From Streptomyces niveus (GTDB lineage Bacteria > Actinomycetota > Actinomycetes > Streptomycetales > Streptomycetaceae), in the NCBI RefSeq assembly GCF_002009175.1, contig NZ_CP018047.1, positions 6,572,001-6,636,000 of the forward strand: a stretch of DNA of 64,000 nucleotides, in the 5' to 3' direction. This document shows positions 1 to 8,410 of the stretch, one piece after another. Each line of letters starts with the position of its first letter. Positions within the stretch are counted from its first letter, which is position 1. Below the pieces are notes generated by a model. That model was not told the origin of the DNA and did no database searches. It saw only the letters and a program-made list of their open reading frames with translations. A program made the translations under genes and the position numbers.

Positions 1-1166
1 GCTTCACCATCGGCCGGGGCAACGACGTACTCGCAGCGGCCATCGAGGCCCTGCGCCCGTACGTGATCGGCCGCCCGGCACCGCGTACCGCCGCCGATCT
101 CGCCGCGCTCCACATCGAGCTCACCCACGACTCGCAGCTGCGCTGGCTCGGTCCGGAGAAGGGGGTCATGCACATGGCCGCGGGCGCGGTCATCAACGCG
201 GCCTGGGATCTCGCGGCCAGGACGGCGGGCCTGCCCGTCTGGGAGTTCCTGGCCGCCATGACGCCCGAGGAACTCGTCTCACTCGTCGACTTCCGTTATC
301 TCACCGACGCCCTCACCCCGGCCGAGGCGCTGGAGATCCTGCGCGCCGCCGAACCCGGCCGCGCCGAACGCGCCGCCAGACTCCGCGCCGAGGGCTACCC
401 CGCGTACACCACGTCACCGGGCTGGCTCGGCTACTCCGACACCAAACTCGTCACCCTCGCCGAACAGGCCGTCGCCGACGGCTTCGAGCAGATCAAGCTC
501 AAGGTGGGCGGCGACCTGGACGACGACGTACGGCGCATGAAGCTGGCCCGCGCCGCGGTCGGCCCCGACATCCGTATCGCCGTCGACGCCAACCAGCGCT
601 GGGACGTGCCCGACGCGATCCGCTGGATGACCGCGCTGGCCCCGCACGAACCCCACTGGATCGAGGAGCCCACCAGCCCCGACGACATCCTCGGCCACGC
701 CGCCGTCCGGGCCGGACAGCCCGTCAAGGTCGCCACCGGCGAACACGGCGCCAACCGCGTCCTGTTCAAGCAACTGCTCCAGGCGGACGCCGTCGACTTC
801 GTCCAGATCGACGCGGCACGCGTCGCCGGCGTCAACGAGAACCTGGCGATCCTGCTCCTTGCCGCGAAGTACGGCAAACCGGTCTGCCCGCACGCCGGCG
901 GAGTCGGCCTGTGCGAACTGGTCCAGCATCTGGCGATGTTCGACTACGTTGCCGTCTCGGGCACGTGGGACGACCGCGTGATCGAGTACGTCGACCACCT
1001 CCACGAGCACTTCACCGACCCGGTGGTGATCGACTCCGGCCGCTACGTCGCACCGGACGCACCGGGCTTCTCCGCGCGGATGCGCCCCGAGTCGATCGCC
1101 GCGCACCGCTACCCCGAAGGGCCCGTCTGGCAGGCCCGCCGCACCACCGAGGAGGTCAACTCATGA
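1..1166 (+). CDS. fucD: L-fuconate dehydratase-like enolase-superfamily enzyme (5' end cut by window)
   Basis: Dehydrates a sugar acid, most likely L-fuconate, to a 2-keto-3-deoxy acid in L-fucose catabolism. The reading frame is open from base 3 and begins mid-protein with FTIGRGND, a stretch typical of fuconate dehydratases, so the true start lies outside the window. Enolase-superfamily marks are visible: the KLK catalytic lysine motif, the metal-ligand segments [14 protein letters not shown] and ATGEH, and a late PHAGG histidine. Its stop overlaps the start of the next gene (ATGA), so the two are translationally coupled. A related sugar-acid dehydratase specificity such as rhamnonate cannot be excluded; the superfamily assignment is secure. 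Confidence 0.83.
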   Translation, partial: FTIGRGNDVLAAAIEALRPYVIGRPAPRTAADLAALHIELTHDSQLRWLGPEKGVMHMAAGAVINAAWDLAARTAGLPVWEFLAAMTPEELVSLVDFRYLTDALTPAEALEILRAAEPGRAERAARLRAEGYPAYTTSPGWLGYSDTKLVTLAEQAVADGFEQIKLKVGGDLDDDVRRMKLARAAVGPDIRIAVDANQRWDVPDAIRWMTALAPHEPHWIEEPTSPDDILGHAAVRAGQPVKVATGEHGANRVLFKQLLQADAVDFVQIDAARVAGVNENLAILLLAAKYGKPVCPHAGGVGLCELVQHLAMFDYVAVSGTWDDRVIEYVDHLHEHFTDPVVIDSGRYVAPDAPGFSARMRPESIAAHRYPEGPVWQARRTTEEVNS

Positions 1167-1966
1167 CGGCAGCACACGGCACAGGCGACTTCACGGGCCT
1201 GGGAGCCCTCGTCACCGGCGGCGCCTCCGGCATCGGCGCGGCCGTCGCGACCCTGCTGCTGGCGCGCGGCGCGCAGGTGGCCGTACTCGACCGTGACACC
1301 GCGTCCGCCCCGGCGGGCACCCTGGCACTCAAGGCCGACGTCACGGACGACGACGCCGTCCGCGCGGCGGTCGACGCCGCCGCCGCCGAGTTCGGGGCCC
1401 TGCACACCGTCGTCTCCAACGCCGGGATCGGCGCCATCGGCACCGTCACCGACAACGACGACGCCGAATGGCTGCGGGTCATCGACATCAACGTCCTCGG
1501 CATGGTCCGCACCGCACGCCACGCGCTGCCCCATCTGCGGCGCGCCGCCGCCGACCGGCCCGGCCACGTCTCGATCACCCAGACCTGCTCCATCGCCGCC
1601 ACGGCGGGGCTCCCGCAACGCGCCCTGTACAGCGCGAGCAAGGGCGCCGTGTACTCGCTGACCCTCGCGATGGCCGCCGATCACGTCCGTGAGGGCATCC
1701 GCGTCAACTGCGTCAACCCCGGTACCGCGGACACCCCCTGGGTCGGCCGCCTGCTCGACCAGGCATCCGATCCGGCGGCCGAACGCGCCGCCCTCGAAGC
1801 ACGCCAGCCCACGGGACGACTGGTCGGTGCGGACGAGGTCGCCGCCGCGGTCGTCTACCTCGCAAGCCCCGCCGCGGCCGCCGTAACGGGCACGGCGGTC
1901 GCGGTCGACGGCGGAATGCAGGGACTTCGCCTGCGCCCCGCCACCCCCTCAGGGGCTGTCGGATGA
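1163..1966 (+). CDS. SDR-family NAD(P)-dependent oxidoreductase
   Basis: A short-chain dehydrogenase of about 267 residues, probably oxidising the sugar, lactone or keto-acid intermediate of the same fucose-type pathway. The nucleotide-binding glycine motif TGGASGIG is at residues 18-25, NAG follows in the middle, and the catalytic YSASK is at residues 156-160. The start is the ATG overlapping the upstream stop. The C-terminus is odd: after [12 protein letters not shown] the last residues SGAVG and the stop codon are encoded by the left inverted repeat of a MITE-like element (1949-2116), so the native end has probably been replaced. Substrate is inferred from context only. Confidence 0.88.
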   Translation: MTAAHGTGDFTGLGALVTGGASGIGAAVATLLLARGAQVAVLDRDTASAPAGTLALKADVTDDDAVRAAVDAAAAEFGALHTVVSNAGIGAIGTVTDNDDAEWLRVIDINVLGMVRTARHALPHLRRAAADRPGHVSITQTCSIAATAGLPQRALYSASKGAVYSLTLAMAADHVREGIRVNCVNPGTADTPWVGRLLDQASDPAAERAALEARQPTGRLVGADEVAAAVVYLASPAAAAVTGTAVAVDGGMQGLRLRPATPSGAVG

Positions 1967-2116
1967 CCTCTGATCGGGCGTTCACGCCCTGGTGCGCACG
2001 CTTCCCGCGTTGCCGAAATGCCCTAGTAGCTCCGCTACGAGGACACTCCGGCGCCTTGGAATCGCACGCACCAGACCGCGCCCGCTTTCCGATCGAAGTC
2101 ACCCGACAGCCCCTGA
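1949..2116. mobile_element. MITE-like foldback element, 168 bp
   Basis: The ends are 19-bp inverted repeats differing at one base (TCAGGGGCTGTCGGATGAC at 1949-1967; GTCACCCGACAGCCCCTGA at 2098-2116). The interior continues to fold: CTGGTGCG pairs with CGCACCAG, CGGGCG with CGCCCG, and a central GTAGC-TCC-GCTAC hairpin sits near 2033. There is no room for a transposase. The left repeat supplies the last codons and stop of the upstream SDR. I see no clear target-site duplication. It could instead be a structured intergenic RNA or REP-like repeat; copy number in the genome would decide. Confidence 0.65.
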
Positions 2117-2160
2117 ACCTGTGAGCTTTGAGCCGATACCCACCCAAGGACGGACAACCC

Positions 2161-3234
2161 ATGCTGCGACACCCTGTGGGGCGATCCCCACGCACCGCAC
2201 TGCGTACGAGCGCCGCGGCCTGCGCCGCGCTGCTCGCCGTGACGGCCCTCGCGGGCTGCAACCGTGACTCGGAGAGCGGGAGCGCCGAAGGCGGCGGCAA
2301 GGTCGGCATCGACCTGCCGCGCAGTGACAGCGACTTCTGGAACTCCTACCAGCAGTACATCGAGTCCGGCGTCAAGGACGAGGGGATCGACGCCCTGTCG
2401 CTGACCAACTCGCAGAACGACATCGGCAAGCTCGTCTCCAACGTCCAGGCCTTCACCGACCAGGGCGCCAAGGCCGTGGTCATGGCCCCGCAGGACACCG
2501 GCGCGATAGCCGAGACGCTGGCGAACCTCAACGAGAAGAAGATCCCGGTCGTCAGCGTGGACACCCGCCCCGACAAGGGCGACGTCTACATGGTCGTGCG
2601 GGCCGACAACCGCGCGTACGGCCAGAAGGCCTGCGAGTACCTCGGCGAGCAGCTGGGCGGCAAGGGCAAGGTCGCCGAGTTCCAGGGCGACCTCTCCTCC
2701 ATCAACGGCCGTGACCGCTCCGAGGCGTTCAAGAGCTGCATGGACGAGAAGTTCCCGGACATCAAGGTGTTCGAGCTGGCCACCGAGTGGAAGGGCGAGG
2801 TGGCGTCCGCCAAGCTCCAGTCCACCCTGGCCGCGCACCCGGACCTCAACGGCATCTACATGCAGGCCGGTGGTGTCTTCCTGCAGCCCACACTCGCGCT
2901 GCTGGAGCAGAAGAAGCTCCTCAAGCCGCCGGGGGAGAAGGGCCACATCACGATCATCTCCAACGACGGCATCCCGGAGGAGCTGGACGCGATCCGCGCG
3001 GGCAAGATCGACGCCACGATCTCCCAGCCGGCCGACCTGTACGCCAAGTACGCCCTGTACTACGCGAAGGAGGCGCTGGCCGGGAAGACCCCGAAGGTGG
3101 GCCCGACCGACCACGACTCCAACATCATCAAGATCCCCAACGGCTACGAGGACCAGCTCCCCGCGCCGTTGGTGACCAAGGAGAACGTGGACGACAAGGC
3201 GCTGTGGGCCAACCAGCTGGAAAAGAAGAGCTAA
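2161..3234 (+). CDS. Sugar ABC transporter substrate-binding lipoprotein
   Basis: Periplasmic-binding-protein-like lipoprotein (about 357 residues) of the ribose/xylose-binding type, delivering a sugar to the ATPase and permease encoded next. A signal peptide ends in the lipobox LAGC with Cys33 as the lipidated residue. The mature part resembles type-1 sugar-binding domains (LPRSDSDFW near the start, DTRPDKGDVYMVV, then a NDGIPEELDAI segment). The start is the ATG at 2161, preceded by AAGGACGG; an in-frame TTG at 2128 has no better support. It lies just behind the MITE-like element and 2 bases before the ATPase start, so the three transporter genes form one operon. Fucose or a related sugar is a guess from the upstream genes. 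Confidence 0.9.
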   Translation: MLRHPVGRSPRTALRTSAAACAALLAVTALAGCNRDSESGSAEGGGKVGIDLPRSDSDFWNSYQQYIESGVKDEGIDALSLTNSQNDIGKLVSNVQAFTDQGAKAVVMAPQDTGAIAETLANLNEKKIPVVSVDTRPDKGDVYMVVRADNRAYGQKACEYLGEQLGGKGKVAEFQGDLSSINGRDRSEAFKSCMDEKFPDIKVFELATEWKGEVASAKLQSTLAAHPDLNGIYMQAGGVFLQPTLALLEQKKLLKPPGEKGHITIISNDGIPEELDAIRAGKIDATISQPADLYAKYALYYAKEALAGKTPKVGPTDHDSNIIKIPNGYEDQLPAPLVTKENVDDKALWANQLEKKS

Positions 3235-3236
3235 CC

Positions 3237-4796
3237 ATGCCTCACGCCCAGGCACCCGCGTCCGGAGCGCCGGCGCCCGCCGTCCACGCCGAGGGCATCG
3301 TCAAGCGCTTCGGTCCCACCGTGGCGCTCGACGGTGTCCGCCTGACCGTCGCGCCCGGCGAGTCGCACGCACTCGTCGGGCGCAACGGCGCCGGCAAGTC
3401 CACTCTCGTCAGCGTCCTCACCGGACTCCACGAGGCCGACGCGGGCGAGGTGCGCTTCGGGGGCGAGCCGGCGCCCGCCTTCGGCGACATCTCGGCCTGG
3501 CAGTCCAAGGTCGCCTGCGTCTACCAGAAGTCGATGGTCGTGCCCGACCTGACCGTCGCCGAGAACCTCTTCCTCAACAACTACGGCCTGGACAGGAACC
3601 GTTCCGGGGCCGGCGGCCGGTTCATCAGCTGGCGCCGGCTCCGTGCGCGGGCCGAGGAACTGCTCGCCGAGTACGGCGTCAGCGTCGACCCGGACACCAG
3701 GGCCAAGGATCTCGCCGTCGAACAGCGGCAGTTCGTGGAGATCGCGCGCGCCCTGTCGTTCGGCGCCCGCCTCATCATCCTGGACGAGCCCACGGCCCAG
3801 CTCGACGCCCGCGGCATCGACAGCCTCTTCGACAAGCTCCGGGACCTCCAGAGCCAGGGGGTGGCGTTCCTCTTCATCTCCCACCACCTCCAGGAGGTGT
3901 ACGAGCTGTGCACCGCCGTCACCGTCTACCGCGACGCCCGCCACGTCCTGACCGCACCGGTCGCCGACCTGGCCAAGGCGGACCTGGTGACGGCCATGAC
4001 CGGGGACGCGGCGAGTTCGACGGCGGCCTGGCACGCCGCGCACGCGGTGGCCCCGGACCGCACGGTGGAGCCCGTACTGACCACCGAAGGACTCAGTCTG
4101 GACGGCGAGTTCGAACCCCTCGACCTCGAAGTGCGCCCCGGTGAGGTCCTCGGCCTGGCCGGGGCCGCGGCCAGCGGCAACACCGCGCTGGGCGAGACCC
4201 TGGTCGGCATGCGCAAGGCGACGGCGGGCCGGATCGCGGTCCGCGACGTGACGGTGCGGCCGGGCAGCGTCCCGCACTCCCTGGACGCCGGGATCGGCTA
4301 CATCCCCGAGGACCGGCACCTCCAGGGACTCGTACTGAACCGCAGCGTCGCCGAGAACGCCACACTCACGGTCGCCGACCAGCTCGGCCCGTGGGGGACC
4401 GTACTGCCCTCCCGCACGAGGGAGTTCGCCCGGTCCATGATCGACTCGCTGGACATCAAGACGACAGGGCCCGAGCAGCCGGTCTCCGGCCTGTCGGGCG
4501 GCAACCAGCAGAAGGTGGTCGTCGCCAGGGCCCTGGCCCGCGCGCCCAGCGTGCTGGTGGCGCTGCGCCCCACGGCGGGCGTGGACGTCAAGTCGAAGGA
4601 CTCGCTGCTCGGCGTCGTGCGCCGGGTGGCCGACGAGGGAGACGCGGCCGTGATCATCTCGGACGAGCTGGATGATCTGCGGGTCTGCGACCGCGTACTG
4701 GCCCTGTTCCACGGGCGAGTGGTGGCAACGTTCGGGAGCGGGTGGACAGACCGGGAACTGGTCGCCGCCATGGAAGGTGTGGGGGAGAGCCGATGA
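3237..4796 (+). CDS. Sugar ABC transporter ATP-binding protein (two fused ATPase domains)
   Basis: A 519-residue RbsA/XylG-type protein with two nucleotide-binding domains, powering sugar uptake at the inner face of the membrane. Domain 1 has an intact Walker A (GRNGAGKST near residue 47) and Walker B (LIILDEPTAQLD), but its signature is altered (AVEQRQ). Domain 2 is the reverse: its Walker A is lost (GAAASGNTALG), its Walker B acidic pair is replaced (VLVALRPTAGVD), yet the signature LSGGNQQK is intact. One complete composite ATP site is therefore expected, formed by domain 1 Walker motifs and the domain 2 signature. The stop overlaps the permease start by ATGA. Confidence 0.92.
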   Translation: MPHAQAPASGAPAPAVHAEGIVKRFGPTVALDGVRLTVAPGESHALVGRNGAGKSTLVSVLTGLHEADAGEVRFGGEPAPAFGDISAWQSKVACVYQKSMVVPDLTVAENLFLNNYGLDRNRSGAGGRFISWRRLRARAEELLAEYGVSVDPDTRAKDLAVEQRQFVEIARALSFGARLIILDEPTAQLDARGIDSLFDKLRDLQSQGVAFLFISHHLQEVYELCTAVTVYRDARHVLTAPVADLAKADLVTAMTGDAASSTAAWHAAHAVAPDRTVEPVLTTEGLSLDGEFEPLDLEVRPGEVLGLAGAAASGNTALGETLVGMRKATAGRIAVRDVTVRPGSVPHSLDAGIGYIPEDRHLQGLVLNRSVAENATLTVADQLGPWGTVLPSRTREFARSMIDSLDIKTTGPEQPVSGLSGGNQQKVVVARALARAPSVLVALRPTAGVDVKSKDSLLGVVRRVADEGDAAVIISDELDDLRVCDRVLALFHGRVVATFGSGWTDRELVAAMEGVGESR

Positions 4797-5824
4797 CCGA
4801 GACGATACGACCGCCGGTGCTCGACAAGGAGCGCGACGACGACCACCCGCTGAGCCGGCTGAGGTTCATCAGATGGAGCGACTTCTCGCTCGTACCGGTG
4901 ATCCTGGTGCTGATGGTGATCGGCTTCATCGTCTCGCCGGTCTTCCTCACCTCCAACAACCTGATCAGCGTCGTCCAGCAGTCGTCCGAACTGAGCCTGC
5001 TGGTGCTCGGCCAGGCGCTGATCCTGATCTGCGGACGGATGGACCTGTCGCTGGAGTCGACGATCGGCATCGCGCCGGTCATCGCCATGTGGATGGTGCT
5101 GCCGTCCGAGGGCGGCCGGTTCGCGGGCCTCGACATCCTGCCCGTCTGGTCGGCCATCCCGGCGTGTCTGCTGGTCGGCCTGGTCGTCGGCGTGATCAAC
5201 GGCTTCCTGATCCTGAAGCTGCGGGTCAACGGCTTCATCGCCACCCTCGGCATGCTCACGATGCTGCGCGGCCTCCAGATCGGCATCACCGAGGGCAAGT
5301 CGATCACCGATGTCCCGGAGTCCTTCCGCTACCTCGGCAAGACCGACTGGCTGGGGGCACCCGCCGCCGTCTGGATCTGTCTCGCGCTGTTCGCCATCGG
5401 CGGCGCGTCGCTCGCGTGGCTGCGGCACGGACGTTCGCTGTACGCCATCGGCGGCAACCCGGAGGCGGCCCGCGCCGCCGGTGTCAGGGTCGACCGCATC
5501 ACCTGGATCGTGCTCGCCATCGGCGGTGTCCTCGCGGCCTTCGCCGGCATCCTCTACACCGGGCACTACGGCTCCGTCGCCGCCACCCAGGGCAACGGCT
5601 GGATCTTCCAGGTCTTCGCCGCGGCCGTGATCGGCGGTATCAGCCTCAAGGGCGGGCGCGGCACGCTCTTCGGCGCGCTGACCGGTGTGCTCACGCTCCA
5701 GCTGGTCGTCAACGTGATGACGCTCGGCGGGGTGCCCGCGCTCTGGAACCAGTTCCTGAACGGCGCGATCATCATCGTCGCGCTGGTCATCTCACGGTTC
5801 GCGAGCGGCGAGAAGCAGGACTGA
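4793..5824 (+). CDS. Sugar ABC transporter permease
   Basis: A 343-residue BPD_transp_2-type inner-membrane permease of the ribose/xylose importer class. About eight to ten hydrophobic segments are visible, starting at residues 38-58 (VILVLMVIGFIVSPVF). The family motif LRHGRSLYAIGGNPEAARAAG in the cytoplasmic loop, which contacts the ATPase, is clearly present around residues 205-225. The start ATG overlaps the ATPase stop. It is the last gene of the operon and is followed by a strong terminator. Confidence 0.92.
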   Translation: MTETIRPPVLDKERDDDHPLSRLRFIRWSDFSLVPVILVLMVIGFIVSPVFLTSNNLISVVQQSSELSLLVLGQALILICGRMDLSLESTIGIAPVIAMWMVLPSEGGRFAGLDILPVWSAIPACLLVGLVVGVINGFLILKLRVNGFIATLGMLTMLRGLQIGITEGKSITDVPESFRYLGKTDWLGAPAAVWICLALFAIGGASLAWLRHGRSLYAIGGNPEAARAAGVRVDRITWIVLAIGGVLAAFAGILYTGHYGSVAATQGNGWIFQVFAAAVIGGISLKGGRGTLFGALTGVLTLQLVVNVMTLGGVPALWNQFLNGAIIIVALVISRFASGEKQD

Positions 5825-5834
5825 CCGACCGATG

Positions 5835-5874
5835 ACGGACACGGGCCTCCCGCTCCCGGGAGGCCCGTGTCCGT
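5835..5874. terminator. Bidirectional intrinsic terminator
   Basis: A perfect 17-bp stem (5835-5851 with 5858-5874) with a 6-base loop lies between the convergent permease and GntR-regulator genes. It could end transcription from both sides. Confidence 0.85.
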
Positions 5875-5908
5875 CTCTGTAGGCGTAAGAGCCCCGATCG
5901 TGCCCCGG

Positions 5909-6580
5909 TCAGAGCGTCGAGCGCAGCCACTGCTCCACACTCGCGACATGCACCGTCGCCCACGACCTGGCCGCCTCCGGGTCCCGGTCGCGCAGCGCGG
6001 CCAGGATCGCCCGGTGCTCGTGCAGGGTCCGGCTGACCGCGTCCTCCTGCGTCAGCCCGCGCCACACCCGGGCCCGGGTCGTCGGCCCCGACAGACCGTC
6101 GAGCAGCGAGCAGAGCACCGAGTTGCCCGAGGCCTGCACGATGCCGCGGTGGAACTCCAGATCGGAGGCGACCAGCTCCTCCACCGAGGGATCCTCGCCG
6201 AGCGCGTCCAACTGCTCGCCCAGCGTGTCCAGTTCGGAGTCCTTGATCCGGGACGCGGCCATCGCCGTCGCGGCCGGTTCCAGGATCCGCCGTACCGCCA
6301 GGAACTCCAGCACCGTGTCGTCCCGGTGGAAATCCACGACGAAACTCAGGGCTTCGAGAAGCAGTTGGGGATCGAGACTGGTGACATAGGTCCCGTCGCC
6401 CTGCCGTACGTCGAGAATGCGGATCAGCGACAGGGCGCGTACCGCCTCGCGCAGCGAATTGCGCGACAGGCCCAGTTCGGCGGCGAGCTCGCTCTCCTTG
6501 GGAAGGCGGTCCCCCGGGCGCAGCGCGCCCGAGACGATCATTCCCTTGATCTTCTCGATGGCCTCGTCGGTGACAGCCAT
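5909..6580 (-). CDS. FadR-type GntR-family transcriptional regulator
   Basis: A 223-residue repressor with an N-terminal winged helix (ESELAAELGLSRNSLREAVRAL, residues about 30-50) and a C-terminal all-helical FCD effector domain with the metal-binding pattern of an Asp and several His residues (SDLEFHRGI, then LHEHRAIL). Such regulators often sense sugar acids, which fits the neighbouring dehydratase and SDR genes. The ATG at 6580 follows GGAGGTCG. A perfect 7+1+7 palindrome lies directly upstream, so self-repression is likely. Confidence 0.88.
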   Translation of the reverse strand: MAVTDEAIEKIKGMIVSGALRPGDRLPKESELAAELGLSRNSLREAVRALSLIRILDVRQGDGTYVTSLDPQLLLEALSFVVDFHRDDTVLEFLAVRRILEPAATAMAASRIKDSELDTLGEQLDALGEDPSVEELVASDLEFHRGIVQASGNSVLCSLLDGLSGPTTRARVWRGLTQEDAVSRTLHEHRAILAALRDRDPEAARSWATVHVASVEQWLRSTL

Positions 6581-6591
6581 GGGCGACCTCC

Positions 6592-6606
6592 ATACATCCG
6601 ATGTAT
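6592..6606. promoter_or_regulatory. Probable GntR operator (ATACATC-C-GATGTAT)
   Basis: A perfect 15-bp palindrome with a central C, 12 bases upstream of the GntR-regulator start. Reading leftward it lies between a CATAAT -10 candidate (6620-6615) and the ribosome-binding site, so bound protein would block initiation. I infer that the adjacent FadR-type protein binds it. Confidence 0.65.
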
Positions 6607-6671
6607 CGGCCTCCATTATGCGTCTCCCGGCGCGCACGGCGACCCGTTCCGCCGGAGTTCTCCGCGACGGA

Positions 6672-6706
6672 CGGTGCCGGGGCCGCCGCTCCCGGCCCCG
6701 GCACCG
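6672..6706. terminator. Terminator downstream of glpD
   Basis: A 14-bp perfect GC-rich stem (6672-6685 with 6693-6706) and 7-base loop beyond the glpD stop; it should end the glycerol operon before the GntR-regulator promoter. Confidence 0.7.
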
Positions 6707-6765
6707 ATTCGGAACTCGATTCGAAGCGTGCCGCTCACGTGCCGCTCGCCACCCAGCGCGCCCGC

Positions 6766-8379
6766 TCAGCCGCTCCGCCGGCTCAGCAACTCCTCGACCC
6801 GGGCACGGATCCCGTCCGTGGCCAGTCCCCGGATCGTCAGCGTCGTACGCCGCCGCAGCACGTCGTCCGCCGTCTCGGCCCACTCGTGGTCACGCGCGTA
6901 CACGACCTGCGCCCAGATCTCCGGGGCGTCCGGGTGGATACGCTCACCCAGCTCCGGCCGCTCGTACGCCAGCCGCGCGATGTCGAACGCCAGCGAACCG
7001 TAGTGCCTGGCCAGATGGTGCGCCGTGTCCCGCGCGATGCCGTCGCCGTGCGCCCCGCCGTCGATCAGCAGCCGGTGCGTCACCGCCTGCGGATTGGAGA
7101 TGCCGGGCAGCGGCAGCATCTTCGGCAGCCGCGACGTCGGCTCGATGTCCGAGCCGAGCGGACGGCCCGGCAGGGTCTCCAGCTTGTCCAGCACCGTACG
7201 GCCGATATGGCGGAACGTCGTCCACTTGCCGCCCGCCACCGACAGCATGCCGCCGCTGCCCTCGGTGACGACCGTCTCCCGCTTGGCGGTCGACGTGTCA
7301 CCGGGACCGCCGGGCAGCACCCGCAGACCGGCGAACGAGTAGGTCATCAGCTCACGCGAGAGCTGCTGGTCACGGACGGAGAGCGACGCCTCGTCCAGGA
7401 TCTGGTGGATGTCCGCGTCGGTGACCGCGACATCCGCCGGATCGCCCTCGTACACCTCGTCCGTCGTGCCGAGCAGCAGCATGTCCTCCCAGGGGAGGGC
7501 GAAGGTGATGCGGTACTTGTCGATCGGCGTCGCGAGCGCCGCGTTCCACGGGGCGGTGCGCCGCAGTACGAGGTGCGCGCCCTTGGAGAGCCGGATGGAG
7601 GGCTCCGAGCGCGGGTCCTCCAGCCGCCGCAGATGGTCGACCCAGGGACCGGTGGCGTTCAGTACGAGCCGGGCGTCGACCCCGAACTCCGTACCGTCCA
7701 TACCGTCCTTGAGGTCCGCGCCCGTCACCCGGCCGCCGGTGAACCGCAATCCGGTCACCTGGGCGTGGTTGAGGACGGCGGCGCCCGATTCGACGGCCGC
7801 GCGGACCGTCATGACGGCCATCCGCGCGTCGTTCATCTGGTCGTCGCCGTAGACCGCCACGGCCCGCAGATTGTCCGTACGCAGTTCGGGCACCGCGCGC
7901 CGCGCCTTCGCGGGGCTAATGAGATGCCCGACGCCGTCGCCGAAGGCGGAGAGCGCCGAGTACGCGAACACACCGGCGCCCAGCTTGGCCGCGCTGTGCG
8001 GCCCGTTCTTGTAGACGGGCAGATAGAACGTGAGCGGGTTCGCCAGATGGGGCGCCACGCGGCGGGAGACCGCGCGGCGCTCGAAGTGGTTCTCGGCGAC
8101 CAGCCGCACATCGCCGGTCTGGAGATAGCGCAGACCGCCGTGGAGCAGCTTGGAGGAGGCGGAGGAGGTGGCGCCCGCGAAGTCGCCACCGTCCACCAGG
8201 GCCACCCGCAGTCCCGACTGGGAGGCGTGCCAGGCGGTGGAGATGCCCAGGATGCCGCCGCCGATGACCAGCAGGTCGTAGGTGGCGCGCGACAACTGCT
8301 CCCGGGTCTCGGCGCGGCTCGGGAGTGAGCCGCCGGCCGGATGCGTCCCCAGTGCGGGACCGCTGTGAAGGGTGGTCAT
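6766..8379 (-). CDS. glpD: Glycerol-3-phosphate dehydrogenase (FAD)
   Basis: Membrane-associated flavoenzyme of 537 residues that oxidises glycerol-3-phosphate to dihydroxyacetone phosphate and passes electrons to the quinone pool. The N-terminal FAD-binding motif VIGGGILGISTAW is at about residues 36-48, followed by SSASSKLLHGGLRYL, typical of GlpD, and a C-terminal DAO_C region. The ATG at 8379 follows GGAGGAGACATC. It is the third gene of the leftward glpF-glpK-glpD operon, starting 31 bases after the glpK stop. Confidence 0.95.
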   Translation of the reverse strand: MTTLHSGPALGTHPAGGSLPSRAETREQLSRATYDLLVIGGGILGISTAWHASQSGLRVALVDGGDFAGATSSASSKLLHGGLRYLQTGDVRLVAENHFERRAVSRRVAPHLANPLTFYLPVYKNGPHSAAKLGAGVFAYSALSAFGDGVGHLISPAKARRAVPELRTDNLRAVAVYGDDQMNDARMAVMTVRAAVESGAAVLNHAQVTGLRFTGGRVTGADLKDGMDGTEFGVDARLVLNATGPWVDHLRRLEDPRSEPSIRLSKGAHLVLRRTAPWNAALATPIDKYRITFALPWEDMLLLGTTDEVYEGDPADVAVTDADIHQILDEASLSVRDQQLSRELMTYSFAGLRVLPGGPGDTSTAKRETVVTEGSGGMLSVAGGKWTTFRHIGRTVLDKLETLPGRPLGSDIEPTSRLPKMLPLPGISNPQAVTHRLLIDGGAHGDGIARDTAHHLARHYGSLAFDIARLAYERPELGERIHPDAPEIWAQVVYARDHEWAETADDVLRRRTTLTIRGLATDGIRARVEELLSRRSG

Positions 8380-8410
8380 GATGTCTCCTCCTTCGGACGA
8401 ACAGGCCCGG

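Noticed and set aside
4298..5566. Minus-strand frame with Asp/Gln/His-rich protein opposite the sugar permease
   Set aside because: Composition is the typical mirror of a membrane-protein gene; no start with ribosome-binding site.
6417..8328. Plus-strand open frames across glpD
   Set aside because: They are in the antisense frames of glpD, with low-complexity Arg/Pro/His translations and no recognisable domain.
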